Under the pieces are notes generated by a model, which saw only the letters and a program-made list of their open reading frames with translations, was not told the origin of the DNA and did not search any database. DNA of 64,000 nucleotides from Tachypleus tridentatus (lineage: Eukaryota > Arthropoda > Merostomata > Xiphosura > Limulidae): positions 14,245,857-14,309,856 of the forward strand of contig NC_134834.1 of assembly GCF_004210375.1 (NCBI RefSeq), read 5' to 3'. Of the stretch, positions 11,628-23,900 are shown piece after piece (within the stretch, counting starts at the first letter, position 1; each line of letters starts with the position of its first letter). Both the position numbers and the translations under genes were made by a program.

Positions 11628-11900
11628 AACACGACCAGGTGGATAAAGCACTCGACTCATAATCCAAGGGTTGCGGGTTTAAATCCCTGTCGCACCAAAC
11701 GTGCTCACTCTTTCAGTCATGGAGGTGTTATAAAGTGACGGCCAATCTCACTATTCGTTGGTAAAAGAGTAGCTCAAGAGTTGGTAGTGATGACTAGCTG
11801 GTTTCCCTCTAGTCTTACACGACTGAATTAGGGATGGCTAGCACAGATAGCCCTCTAATAACTTTGCACAAAATTAAAAAACAAACAAGCACCACATGGT
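11628..11900 (+). mobile_element. tRNA-derived SINE, family 1
   Basis: The head has tRNA-like promoter boxes: CCAGGTGGATAAAGCACTCG (A-box region) and GGGTTTAAATCCC (B-box). A body follows with CTCACTCTTTCAGTCATGG, GAGTAGCTCAAGAGTTGG and CTAGTCTTACACGACTGAAT, ending in a short A-rich tail (AAACAAACAAG). The same family recurs at 25172 and 57453. I recall it as abundant in horseshoe crabs. Confidence 0.8.
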
Positions 11901-14677
11901 TGAGTTTCAATCCAAAGATGCATACCAACTAAAGTGATCTGTATTAAAAGTTTTTTTTTTTCCAGTAATAACATATTGTGATGTATATAATTTTTTCTTC
12001 TCAAATAATTTACTGTGACTTTTTATACTTGTCACCAGGTGGCTGGTAACTTGTTAGTTTTTATTTTCATGGCAGCGGTTTAAAATCTTCCGAATGTTTA
12101 TAATACATTCCGAGAAGATGCTCGTGTGAATTTTATGCATCAGGTTGTGTGGGGTGATTTTGTTTACAGCTTCAAATGCTATTTAATGCAATAACTTAGA
12201 CCAAAACAGCAACCCCTTAAAGTATCAATAAGTTAAGGTAATACTTGTTTCAAAAGATGATGTTACTGAAAACAAAGATATGATGACTGTATTTTACAGT
12301 GCAGTTCAATGGGCCATCAATTCATTAATATGTTTTTAGAGAGAAATTACCATTATTTGCTGGAAAGGTGTAGGAAGTCATGTCAGAACTTTGCAATGGA
12401 CTTGTTTCTTAGATGTACCCCGTGACCTTTCAAGTCCAGCTTAAATGTGTAGTTTACAAGCATTCAGACTGGGTTGTTTCACACTTTGCCCATTACAGGG
12501 AATGAACCCAAATTTTAACACTAATCCCATTAGGAGAATTAGCTGTAAGTGACATGAAAACATCTGAGGTTATTTATCATTCTATTAAATGATACTTTGT
12601 ATTAATCTTCAGGAACAGTGAAAAATGTACCGTTGTTTTGCAAGTGAAAAGCTTATAGAAACTATATTTTCCATGTGTTTCAGTGAATCCAGGCTGTCTG
12701 GAATATTTCTTATGTGGTCATTAATTATGACTGTGCATTTATATTGCATCACTTAGACAGGAAAAAACTAACTTTGGTAAATTTTAACAAATTCAAATAT
12801 AGACGAATCTTGTAAGAAGAAAGTATAAAAAACAAAATATATCACAACACCACTACTGTAGTGTCTGTAACACAATGATCAGTGTTTGGTATGTAACAGT
12901 TTTCACTGTAATTTGTACAAGAATTTCCAAAAGTGCAAATAAGTCATTCCAGTGTGTCTTATGGCAAATGTATTGGTGATATAGAATGCTTCTGCTGTAT
13001 GTGTAAATTAGACACAGAGTGGTGTCTATCTTATAATTATGACAAACGTTAAAATACCTAAACCTTTTGACATTCTAGGTAATGGTACTGGTTTTGCTTG
13101 AGGTTCCAGTGCTATCCCATTTCCTTTTTAAAGATCCCTGTTGAAGATTTTCTGTTGGCTGTATTTAGAGTGTGACTTCTGGTAGTTTGTTGAGCAGCCT
13201 ACTGAGGTCTGGTAATATTATACCAGTAATTCTCTTTGTACTTGTATCAATTTTCACAGGAAATGGCACATTTGTGTATATTTTGCTGGATGTCTTAATT
13301 TTTACGAATTCAAACAGGGCATAGTATTTCCTTGCTTTGTAGTGATTTCAGCATAAAAATATGTAAACTTAACTGTAGTGTTTTTGTTGCCTGTCCAGAT
13401 ACTTGGCTTGTGATCATAAACGTGTTTGCAGAACCCAATGGGTGCTTCCAGCATTACAATATACTTTCATTTGTCACATGCCAGATACTGCTTGTTGGAG
13501 AAGTGTGATAAAAACTGGCTATTTGTAGACTTTTGTCTGTGTGAATCATCCTAGTTACAATGTCAAGTGAAGTCCCTAATTTAACTGTAATGGTCCACTG
13601 TGCTTTAGATTTCTAACTTTTCTCCAGTGATACAATATTTACTAATAACAGCAGAATAACAGCTTTGTATCAGAAACCTCTGTAATTACAGAAGTGGCTA
13701 ATTTTAGAAAGGCACCAATTGTAGTATGGGTTGAATATGCAGATTGTTAAACCAAATCACGAACAACCCTCTGTAGGTTTACAAGTCTGGGTATTACTGA
13801 TGAAACCTAAAGTGACTTGGGTTACAGTGAAATAATCAGATGGTAAACTAGCACAGTGGATTCTCATAACCAGTAATACTTGTTTAGGTGAATAGAGGCT
13901 CTTGGACTGACCTGCTATTTCAGTAATGCACACTGTACAAGCTAATTCTGAATTAAACAGATGTTTAAACCATGTGGTAGCTTAATCATCAGTTTAATCT
14001 TTTCAAACTAGGGTCCAGTGTGTGTGGAATTTATTCTAATTACGTGTGATTTGTTATATTTATACTAGTCTTTTAAATAAGGAAACCCTGGGTTGCTTTC
14101 TACCTGAATCAGAACAGTATAGATGTGACCAGAATTACAACTACTTCAAGGAATGATCCATATATTTGTTTTTTATTATTATTATAGTTGTCACTGTGTT
14201 AAATTTATTATCAAAACAGGGTTGTCTATAGATAACTGTTCTCAGTAAGCATTGGTCACCACACCACAGTATTTCATCAGGCAAAGATGACACTCGAAGC
14301 ATTGTGTCTGGTACCTAATTGTCCAGTTTTATATATTCTTTGCCCATAAGTTAGCATCTAGATGAGATACTGTAATTCATTTTGCTCGAGTCTTATCATA
14401 AAATCAAAATATTATTAGCACTGTGGTAATTGTTTATATGTTTATGCACATTCAAAATATCTTTGTCATATATGCCTGCAAGACAATTATTGGAAAGCTA
14501 ACTTCCAAACTATTTATTTATGTTTGGTTTATTATTTATGATGAAACAACACTGGATTGATGTGGACCATTTATATAAGTTAAAATGTATGCTTAATTTT
14601 TGTAGAAAACTATCTGGCCTTTTGTTGTGTGTTACGATCTGTAGTTTTGTAATGAATAGCTTGAGATAAAAATGTTA

Positions 14678-14683
14678 AATAAA
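14678..14683 (+). terminator. Candidate polyadenylation signal for RABEPK
   Basis: AATAAA in the + strand, about 3.5 kb after the RABEPK stop and about 275 bp before the COP1 stop. The hexamer is common in AT-rich DNA, so the assignment is tentative. Confidence 0.35.
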
Positions 14684-14860
14684 TATTCTTGGTATTTCAT
14701 TAAAAAGTATTTTTATTTAACAGACAATTGTGAAGGTTTAGGGTTTAGTATCTTAATGAAACAGATATTCAATTCTCATGACTGCTGTTAGAACTGAATC
14801 AGTTTTTATTTTGATTTTTATTTAAAAAAACAACTAATGTTTATACATGGTTAATAAGGA

Positions 14861-14866
14861 TTTATT
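14861..14866 (-). terminator. Candidate polyadenylation signal for COP1
   Basis: AATAAA on the minus strand, 93 nt beyond the COP1 stop codon. Further TTTATT matches on the + strand follow down to 14700. If used, the COP1 3' UTR is short and need not overlap the RABEPK transcript. Confidence 0.45.
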
Positions 14867-14958
14867 GACAATATAGATGGCCAAGTATCTACAAGTTTGT
14901 ACTGTGTTAAGTACTAATACCTAGAGACGATTCAGTTTCACTCCTAATTTCTCTAACT

Positions 14959-14976
14959 TCATACAAGTTCTAGCAC
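14959..14976 (-). CDS. COP1: COP1 exon 22 (last, six codons)
   Basis: 18 nt coding VLELV and TGA after the strong acceptor TTTTTTACAG. The five terminal residues are identical to those of vertebrate COP1, which fixes the end of the gene despite the tiny exon. Confidence 0.95.
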   Translation of the reverse strand: MLELV

Positions 14977-17900
14977 CTGTAAAAAACAAATGACATACTT
15001 ATAATAATTCTAAACAAAATCACGTACATTAAAAGATACAAAATATTTGTGAAGAAAATAATGGAGTCCAAGTTCAGTTTAAAAATGTGTTCTTACCAAA
15101 ACAAGGAGATATTTTGATGCAAAGCAGAATTACTACTCACACCTAAAGTTATGATTTTAAACTTTCAAAATGTTACCATATTCTATACCTTAATATATTT
15201 TTTCCAGACATTTAAAACAAATTATCTACAATTACATTTTAGTTGTTATTGTCCTTTGAAGTAATTAAACAGAATAAACCTTATCCAGAATCTCGAGTGA
15301 AATTTTAATTCATTAGTGAAATCAGGAGTATCCAACATCAATCAACTCAAGTTCTTTCTTTTGTGCTCTGTTTATTTAACCATTCAAAAATATTGTTCAC
15401 TGTATATTATTATTCAAATACAGTTTTGTATCACATTTTCAATTAAAAGTTATTATTAAAATCTACTTTTCAACTTTGGTTGATTCCACGATTGTAATGA
15501 CAACATGAAAGTTAAATTGTGAGGGTGTAAACACTTATTTTACTGAAGTTATAACAGTCCGCACAGATCATCAAAATGTACGACACAATATCTAAAAACT
15601 GAACCTACGAGTGAGAAAAAAACGTTTTGTTTTCAAAGTTTTATTTCACTTATTTTTAAGATCAAAGTATCCAGCGTTATGTAACAAATCTGAGTCACTT
15701 GTACGACTCCAATACAAATGAGACAAACTTACTTTTATGTTTCCTTGACTGTTAGCTGCTACAACAACGTTAGTTCCCTGTAATGTTGAAGGAAACAGTC
15801 TATATGTATATACCAATAATTATCACATAACTTGGCAAGAACCAAATATTATGACAGTATTTCTTGATACATAAAGTACAAACACACCCTTAATGTTCGT
15901 ATAACCCACCGAGACAGAAACCTGTATTCTACGTGAAATAACTCATGCACGAGATACCCACCAAAATGAACGGGTTATTTTTTGAAAAACATGATTTACT
16001 GTACTGTACTGGGTTGCATCATACAAGGATTTAGAGAGAACTCCATTAATAACAGAAAACTAATGCAAAATTAGCTCTTACGAACGTTTAATTACAAGCA
16101 ACTAATGGATTTCAATAAAACAACTGTAAAAATCACTTACCATTCTCCAACAGACGGCGCTAACAAATTCATTTGTCTCTTCATCCTTTCTGTCTTTCTC
16201 CTTTAGAACAGGAAACAAATTATGTTAGTAGGACAATGTAACATGAAGCAGTGACTTGTATCAGATGTGACAAAGTAACGTTCTCACTGTCAAACCCCAG
16301 TTTGTCCGTCTTCACAAAGTAACGTTCTCGCTGTCAAACGCCAGTTTGTCCGTCTTCACAAAGTAACGTTCTCGCTGTCAAACGCCAGTTTGTCCGTCTT
16401 CAAAGTAACGTTCTCGCTGTCAAACGCCAGTTTGTCCGTCTTCACAAAGTAACGTTCTCGCTGTCAAACGCCAGTTTGTCCGTCTTCACAAAGTAACGTT
16501 CTCGCTGTCAAACGCCAGTTTGTCCGTCTTCACAAAGTAACGTTCTCGCTGTCAAACGCCAGTTTGTCCGTCTTCACAAAGTAACGTTCTCGCTGTCAAA
16601 CGCCAGTTTGTCCGTCTTCACAAAGTAACGTTCTCGCTGTCAAACTCCAGTTTGTCCGTCTTCACAAAGTAACGTTCTCGCTGTCAAACTCCAGTTTGTC
16701 CGTCTTCACAAAGTAACGTTCTCGCTGTCAAACGCCAGTTTGTCCGTCTTCACAAAGTAACGTTCTCGCTGTCAAACGCCAGTTTGTCCGTCTTCACAAA
16801 GTAACGTTCTCGCTGTCAAACGCCAGTTTGTCCGTCTTCACAAAGTAACGTTCTCCCTGTCAAACGCCAGTTTGTCCGTCTTCACAAAGTAACGTTCTCC
16901 CTGTCAAACGCCAGTTTGTCCGTCTTCACAGTAACGGTCTCCCTGTCAAACGCCAGTTTGTCCGTCTTCACAAGTAACGGTCTCCTGTCAAACGCCAGTT
17001 TGTCCGTCTTCACAAAGTAACGTTCTCAATGTCAAACGCCAGTTTGTCCGTCTTCACAAAGTAACGTTCTCAATGTCAAACGCCAGTTTGTCCGTCTTCA
17101 CAAAGTAACGTTCTCGCTGTCAAACGCCAGTTTGTCCGTCTTCACAAAGTAACGTTCTCGCTGTCAAACGCCAGTTTGTTCCTCTTCACAAAGTAACGTT
17201 CTCGCTGTCAAACGCCAGTTTGTCCGTCTTCACAGTAACGTTCTCGCTGTCAAACGCCAGTTTGTCCGTCTTCACAAAGTAACGTTCTCCTGTCAAACGC
17301 CAGTTTGTCCGTCTTCACAAAGTAACGTTCTCCTGTCAAACGCCAGTTTGTCCGTCTTCACAAAGTAACGTTCTCCTGTCAAACGCCAGTTTGTCCGTCT
17401 TCACAAAGTAACGTTCTCCCTGTCAAACGCCAGTTTGTCCGTCTTCACAAAGTAACGTTCTCGCTGTCAAACGCCAGTTTGTCCGTCTTCACAAAGTAAC
17501 GTTCTCGCTGTCAAACGCCAGTTTGTCCGTCTTCACAAAGTAACGTTCTCGCTGTCAAACGCCAGTTTGTCCGTCTTCACAAAGTAACGTTCTCGCTGTC
17601 AAACGCCAGTTTGTCCGTCTTCACAAAGTAACGTTCTCGCTGTCAAACGCCAGTTTGTCCGTCTTCACAAAGTAACGTTCTCGCTGTCAAACGCCAGTTT
17701 GTCCGTCTTCACAAGTAACGTTCTCGCTGTCAAACGCCAGTTTGTCCGTCTTCACAAAGTAACGTTCTCGCTGTCAAACGCCAGTTTGTCCGTCTTCACA
17801 AAGTAACGTTCTCGCTGTCAAACGCCAGTTTGTCCGTCTTCACAAAGTAACGTTCTCGCTGTCAAACGCCAGTTTGTCCGTCTTCACAAAGTAACGTTCT

Positions 17901-20900
17901 CGCTGTCAAACGCCAGTTTGTCCGTCTTCACAAAGTAACGTTCTCGCTGTCAAACGCCAGTTTGTCCGTCTTCACAAAGTAACGTTCTCGCTGTCAAACG
18001 CCAGTTTGTCCGTCTTCACAAAGTAACGTTCTCGCTGTCAAACGCCAGTTTGTCCGTCTTCACAAAGTAACGTTCTCGCTGTCAAACGCCAGTTTGTCCG
18101 TCTTCACAAAGTAACGTTCTCGCTGTCAAACGCCAGTTTGTCCGTCTTCACAAAGTAACGTTCTCGCTGTCAAACGCCAGTTTGTCCGTCTTCACAAAGT
18201 AACGTTCTCGCTGTCAAACGCCAGTTTGTCCGTCTTCACAAAGTAACGTTCTCGCTGTCAAACTCCAGTTTGTCCGTCTTCACAAAGTAACGTTCTCGCT
18301 GTCAAACGCCAGTTTGTCCGTCTTCACAAAGTAACGTTCTCCCTGTCAAACGCCAGTTTGTCCGTCTTCACAAAGTAACGTTCTCCTGTCAAACGCCAGT
18401 TTGTCCGTCTTCACAGTAACGTTCTCCTGTCAAACGCCAGTTTGTCCGTCTTCACAAAGTAACGTTCTCGCTGTCAAACGCCAGTTTGTCCGTCTTCACA
18501 AAGTAACGTTCTCGCTGTCAAACGCCAGTTTGTCCGTCTTCACAAAGTAACGTTCTCGCTGTCAAACGCCAGTTTGTCCGTCTTCACAAACGTAACGTTC
18601 TCGCTGTCAAACGCCAGTTTGTCCGTCTTCACAAAGTAACGTTCTCGCTGTCAAACGCCAGTTTGTCCGTCTTCACAAAGTAACGTTCTCGCTGTCAAAC
18701 GCCAGTTTGTCCGTCTTCACAAAGTAACGTTCTCGCTGTCAAACGCCAGTTTGTCCGTCTTCACAAAGTAACGTTCTCGCTGTCAAACGCCAGTTTGTCC
18801 GTCTTCACAAAGTAACGTTCTCGCTGTCAAACGCCAGTTTGTCCGTCTTCACAAAGTAACGTTCTCGCTGTCAAACGCCAGTTTGTCCGTCTTCACAAAG
18901 TAACGTTCTCGCTGTCAAACGCCAGTTTGTCCGTCTTCACAAAGTAACGTTCTCGCTGTCAAACGCCAGTTTGTCCGTCTTCACAAAGTAACGTTCTCGC
19001 TGTCAAACGCCAGTTTGTCCGTCTTCACAGTAACGTTCTCGCTGTCAAACGCCAGTTTGTCCGTCTTCACAAAGTAACGTTCTCGCTGTCAAACTCCAGT
19101 TTGTCCGTCTTCACAAAGTAACGTTCTCGCTGTCAAACTCCAGTTTGTCCGTCTTCACAAAGTAACGGTCTCCCTGTCAAACGCCAGTTTGTCCGTCTTC
19201 ACAAAGTAACGGTCTCCCTGTCAAACGCCAGTTTGTCCGTCTTCACAAAGTAACGTTCTCGCTGTCAAACTCCAGTTTGTCCGTCTTCACAAAGTAACGT
19301 TCTCGCTGTCAAACTCCAGTTTGTCCGTCTTCACAAGTAACGTTCTCGCTGTCAAACGCCAGTTTGTCCGTCTTCACAAAGTAACGTTCTCGCTGTCAAA
19401 CGCCAGTTTGTCCGTCTTCACAAAGTAACGTTCTCGCTGTCAAACGCCAGTTTGTCCGTCTTCACAAAGTAACGTTCTCGCTGTCAAACTCCAGTTTGTC
19501 CGTCTTCACAAAGTAACGTTCTCCCTGTCAAACGCCAGTTTGTCCGTCTTCACAAAGTAACGTTCTCCCTGTCAAACGCCAGTTTGTCCGTCTTCACAAA
19601 GTAACGTTCTCGCTGTCAAACGCCAGTTTGTCCGTCTTCACAAAGTAACGTTCTCGCTGTCAAACGCCAGTTTGTCCGTCTTCACAAAGTAACGTTCTCG
19701 CTGTCAAACGCCAGTTTGTCCGTCTTCACAAGTAACGTTCTCAATGTCAAACGCCAGTTTGTCCGTCTTCACAAAGTAACGTTCTCAATGTCAAACGCCA
19801 GTTTGTCCGTCTTCACAAAGTAACGTTCTCAATGTCAAACGCCAGTTTGTCCGTCTTCACAAAGTAACGTTCTCAATGTCAAACGCCAGTTTGTCCGTCT
19901 TCACAAAGTAACGTTCTCAATGTCAAACGCCAGTTTGTCCGTCTTCACAAAGTAACGTTCTCCTGTCAAACGCCAGTTTGTCCGTCTTCACAAAGTAACG
20001 TTCTCACTGTCAAACGCCAGTTTGTCCGTCTTCACAAAGTAACGTTCTCACTGTCAAACGCCAGTTTGTCCGTCTTCACAAAGTAACGTTCTCACTGTCA
20101 AACGCCAGTTTGTCCGTCTTCACAAAGTAACGGTCTCACTGTCAAACGCCAGTTTGTCCGTCTTCACAAAGTAACGTTCTCACTGTCAAACGCCAGTTTG
20201 TCCGTCTTCACAAAGTAACGTTCTCCCTGTCAAACGCCAGTTTGTCCGTCTTCACAAAGTAACGTTCTCCCTGTCAAACGCCAGTTTGTCCGTCTTCACA
20301 AAGTAACGTTCTCAATGTCAAACGCCAGTTTGTCCGTCTTCACAAAGTAACGTTCTCAATGTCAAACGCCAGTTTGTCCGTCTTCACAAAGTAACGTTCT
20401 CAATGTCAAACGCCAGTTTGTCCGTCTTCACAAAGTAACGTTCTCAATGTCAAACGCCAGTTTGTCCGTCTTCACAAAGTAACGTTCTCGCTGTCAAACG
20501 CCAGTTTGTTCCTCTTCACAAAGTAACGTTCTCGCTGTCAAACGCCAGTTTGTCCGTCTTCACAAAGTAACGTTCTCCCTGTCAAACGCCAGTTTGTCCG
20601 TCTTCACAAAGTAACGTTCTCCCTGTCAAACGCCAGTTTGTCCGTCTTCACAAAGTAACGTTCTCCTGTCAAACGCCAGTTTGTCCGTCTTCACAAAGTA
20701 ACGTTCTCCCTGTCAAACGCCAGTTTGTCCGTCTTCACAAAGTAACGTTCTCCCTGTCAAACGCCAGTTTGTCCGTCTTCACAAAGTAACGTTCTCAATG
20801 TCAAACGCCAGTTTGTCCGTCTTCACAAAGTAACGTTCTCGCTGTCAAACGCCAGTTTGTCCGTCTTCACAAAGTAACGTTCTCGCTGTCAAACGCCAGT

Positions 20901-23900
20901 TTGTCCGTCTTCACAAAGTAACGTTCTCCTGTCAAACGCCAGTTTGTCCGTCTTCACAAAGTAACGTTCTCGCTGTCAAACGCCAGTTTGTCCGTCTTCA
21001 CAAGTAACGTTCTCGCTGTCAAACGCCAGTTTGTCCGTCTTCACAAAGTAACGTTCTCGCTGTCAAACGCCAGTTTGTCCGTCTTCACAAAGTAACGTTC
21101 TCGCTGTCAAACTCCAGTTTGTCCGTCTTCACAAAGTAACGTTCTCGCTGTCAAACTCCAGTTTGTCCGTCTTCACAAAGTAACGTTCTCGCTGTCAAAC
21201 CCAGTTTGTCCGTCTTCACAAAGTAACGGTCTCCTGTCAAACGCCAGTTTGTCCGTCTTCACAAAGTAACGGTCTCCCTGTCAAACGCCAGTTTGTCCGT
21301 CTTCACAAAGTAACGGTCTCCCTGTCAAACGCCAGTTTGTCCGTCTTCACAAAGTAACGGTCTCCCTGTCAAACGCCAGTTTGTCCGTCTTCACAAAGTA
21401 ACGTTCTCACTGTCAAACTCCAGTTTGTCAGTCTTCACAAAGTAACGTTCTCACTGTCAAACTCCAGTTTGTCCGTCTTCACAAAGTAACGTTCTCACTG
21501 TCAAACGCCAGTTTGTCCGTCTTCACAAAGTAACGTTCTCACTGTCAAACGCCAGTTTGTCCGTCTTCACAAAGTAACGTTCTCACTGTCAAACGCCAGT
21601 TTGTCCGTCTTCACAAAGTAACGTTCTCACTGTCAAACGCCAGTTTGTCCGTCTTCACAAAGTAACGTTCTCAATGCCAAACGCCAGTTTGTCCGTCTTC
21701 ACAAAGTAACGTTCTCGCTGTCAAACGCCAGTTTGTCTGTCTTCACAAAGTAACGTTCTCCCTGTCAAACGCCAGTTTGTCCGTCTTCACAAAGTAACTT
21801 TCTTTCCATAAGTTGAGCTGGACAGTTAATTCAATTTACAAATTATCTATGAGCATCAGTTAGTGTTGGATAAAAGCATACAGTTAGTTTACAATTATTA
21901 CTGCTTTAGATTATTACTATTCATGTAATCAAAATATTAAAATTACAATTTTTCACAATTGTTTAGTTTATGCAAATTGTCACAACTCATAACAATGATC
22001 AACTTGTCAAATTATTTTGTACACTTATTTTTATATTATTCAATCTGTCCAAGTCCTATGTGGGAGTTTAATTGGATTAATGACTGAGGATTAATCAGAA
22101 TATTCTTCTAACTGTTCAATCGTTATAGTTTAATTGGATTAATGACTGAGGATTATTCAGAATATTCTTCTAACTATTCAGTTCTAGACACACATTATTT
22201 AATCTTTGTTTAAAGATAATTTAGGCACAAAAATTACCAAGACATGGTATAAATAAAATATTATCTTTCTTTAAACTCAGTAATGGAAGGTTTAACACAA
22301 AGTGTATTATTTAGTTAAAATAATAAAAATATAAACTATTCTGATTCATTCCAGTAAATTTTTCAACACTTAACATTAATTTGATGGAGAAAAAAGAAAA
22401 CCTAAAAAGTTGACACCATATAAAAATACATGGTGTTCGGAAAGTCACTGTGCAGTTTTGTAATCACATACAAGTGCAAAGTGACTTTCCAAACACCCTG
22501 TATAATCCCCACAAGCAATACTTTAAACTGACAGATATTATCACACAAATATACAAGTTACCCTAATTACTTTAAGAATTGGAAAGGACACACATTTAGC
22601 ATTAATACAACTACAAGAATCACAACTGGTTTAAGAGTTGGTAAACCTAAAAGGCTGAAGCTTCTGAAGAAACACAATTTTTGGTTAAAATATTTTTATT
22701 ATACTTCTCTTACAAATAAAAATAGTCCACGAGGCATTTTGAACTCAGAAAAGTGTGTAAATCAGTGATCTAAAATGGTATATTTTAAAACGTGATATGA
22801 GATCTGTTAACCAATCAAAATAATGTTCAGGGACCTACTGGTCCATGTTGGCTTTCCCATCCTTTAACCCAAACTAAAACTGTTAAAAACTATTAAAGCC
22901 TTATCACTCATAAACCTATCAAGCTTTGTTTTTAACTCAGTCAAATTCACTGTCTCCACAATATCTGAAGGTAATCCATTCCATAAACCAACCACTCTTA
23001 TTTAAAATATAAAAAACTGTCTCAGCTGAAGACAGCTTCTACCTGACCTACATCTATACTTGTGTTGATTCATCAACAGTATTAATTCCTTTTACAATCT
23101 TAGACATTTCAATCAGATTCCAACTCTTTCTTTTTAAGAGAAAACAATATGAAGATTTCATCCTCTCTTTATATGGCAAACATTTTAGTAACCCTTTGAA
23201 GAATTCAATGTCTTTAAGGTAAGGAACCCAAGACTGAACAATATTCTAAATGTGGCCTAACCAGTTAAATAACCTCTTTAAAATTGTATTCAATATTTCT
23301 GTAGATACAACCTAAAATACTATTTGCCATACCACTGACAAGAGCACACTACTTGGATGGCTTAAAAGACTGATCAACTAATACACCAAGGTCCTTTTAT
23401 TTTGGGACATTAAGGTTATCCATATCCAAAACATAATTTAGTAATAACCCACATGCAGTATCTTGTATTTATTATAATTAAAATCCATCCACCATTTATC
23501 TGTCCAACTCACTAAATGATCTAAATCCTTTTGTAAATCAGTAACATCCTCTTCACAGCCATCAACACCCAAGACCTTAATATCATCAGTACATTTACAG
23601 AATTTGTTGGCCACTCCTTGATCTATGTCATTACTGTAAAATCAAAAACATTAATCCAGTTTGACTGAACTCTACTTATAAGAGCCCTCTGCTCCCCCCT
23701 CAAGCCACTCTTCTATCCAATTAGTTACCTCATCCTCCACACTTATAGAGATGCGTTTCTTTACAAATCTTGTCACTTGCTTTCTGAAAATCCAGTACCA
23801 TTTTCAAAGAATGCCAAAAGACTCGTACATCAAGATTTGTCTTCAGGGAAACCAATACTAACTATCCAATAAAATTCTAAACTTTGTTAAATAACTTTGC

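Larger units (their letters stand above)
11159..14958. other. RABEPK 3' UTR / convergent intergenic region
   Basis: There is no ORF of note between the RABEPK stop (11158) and the COP1 stop (14959). It contains one tRNA-derived SINE (11628-11900). A candidate RABEPK polyadenylation signal, AATAAA, is at 14678-14683, which would imply a 3.5-kb 3' UTR. A nearer signal is possible but was not evident. On the minus strand, AATAAA at 14866-14861 is a good candidate for COP1. Confidence 0.6.

Noticed and set aside
16269..21798. CRISPR array
   Set aside because: The units are directly adjacent with no unique spacers, in a eukaryotic intron; this is a satellite.
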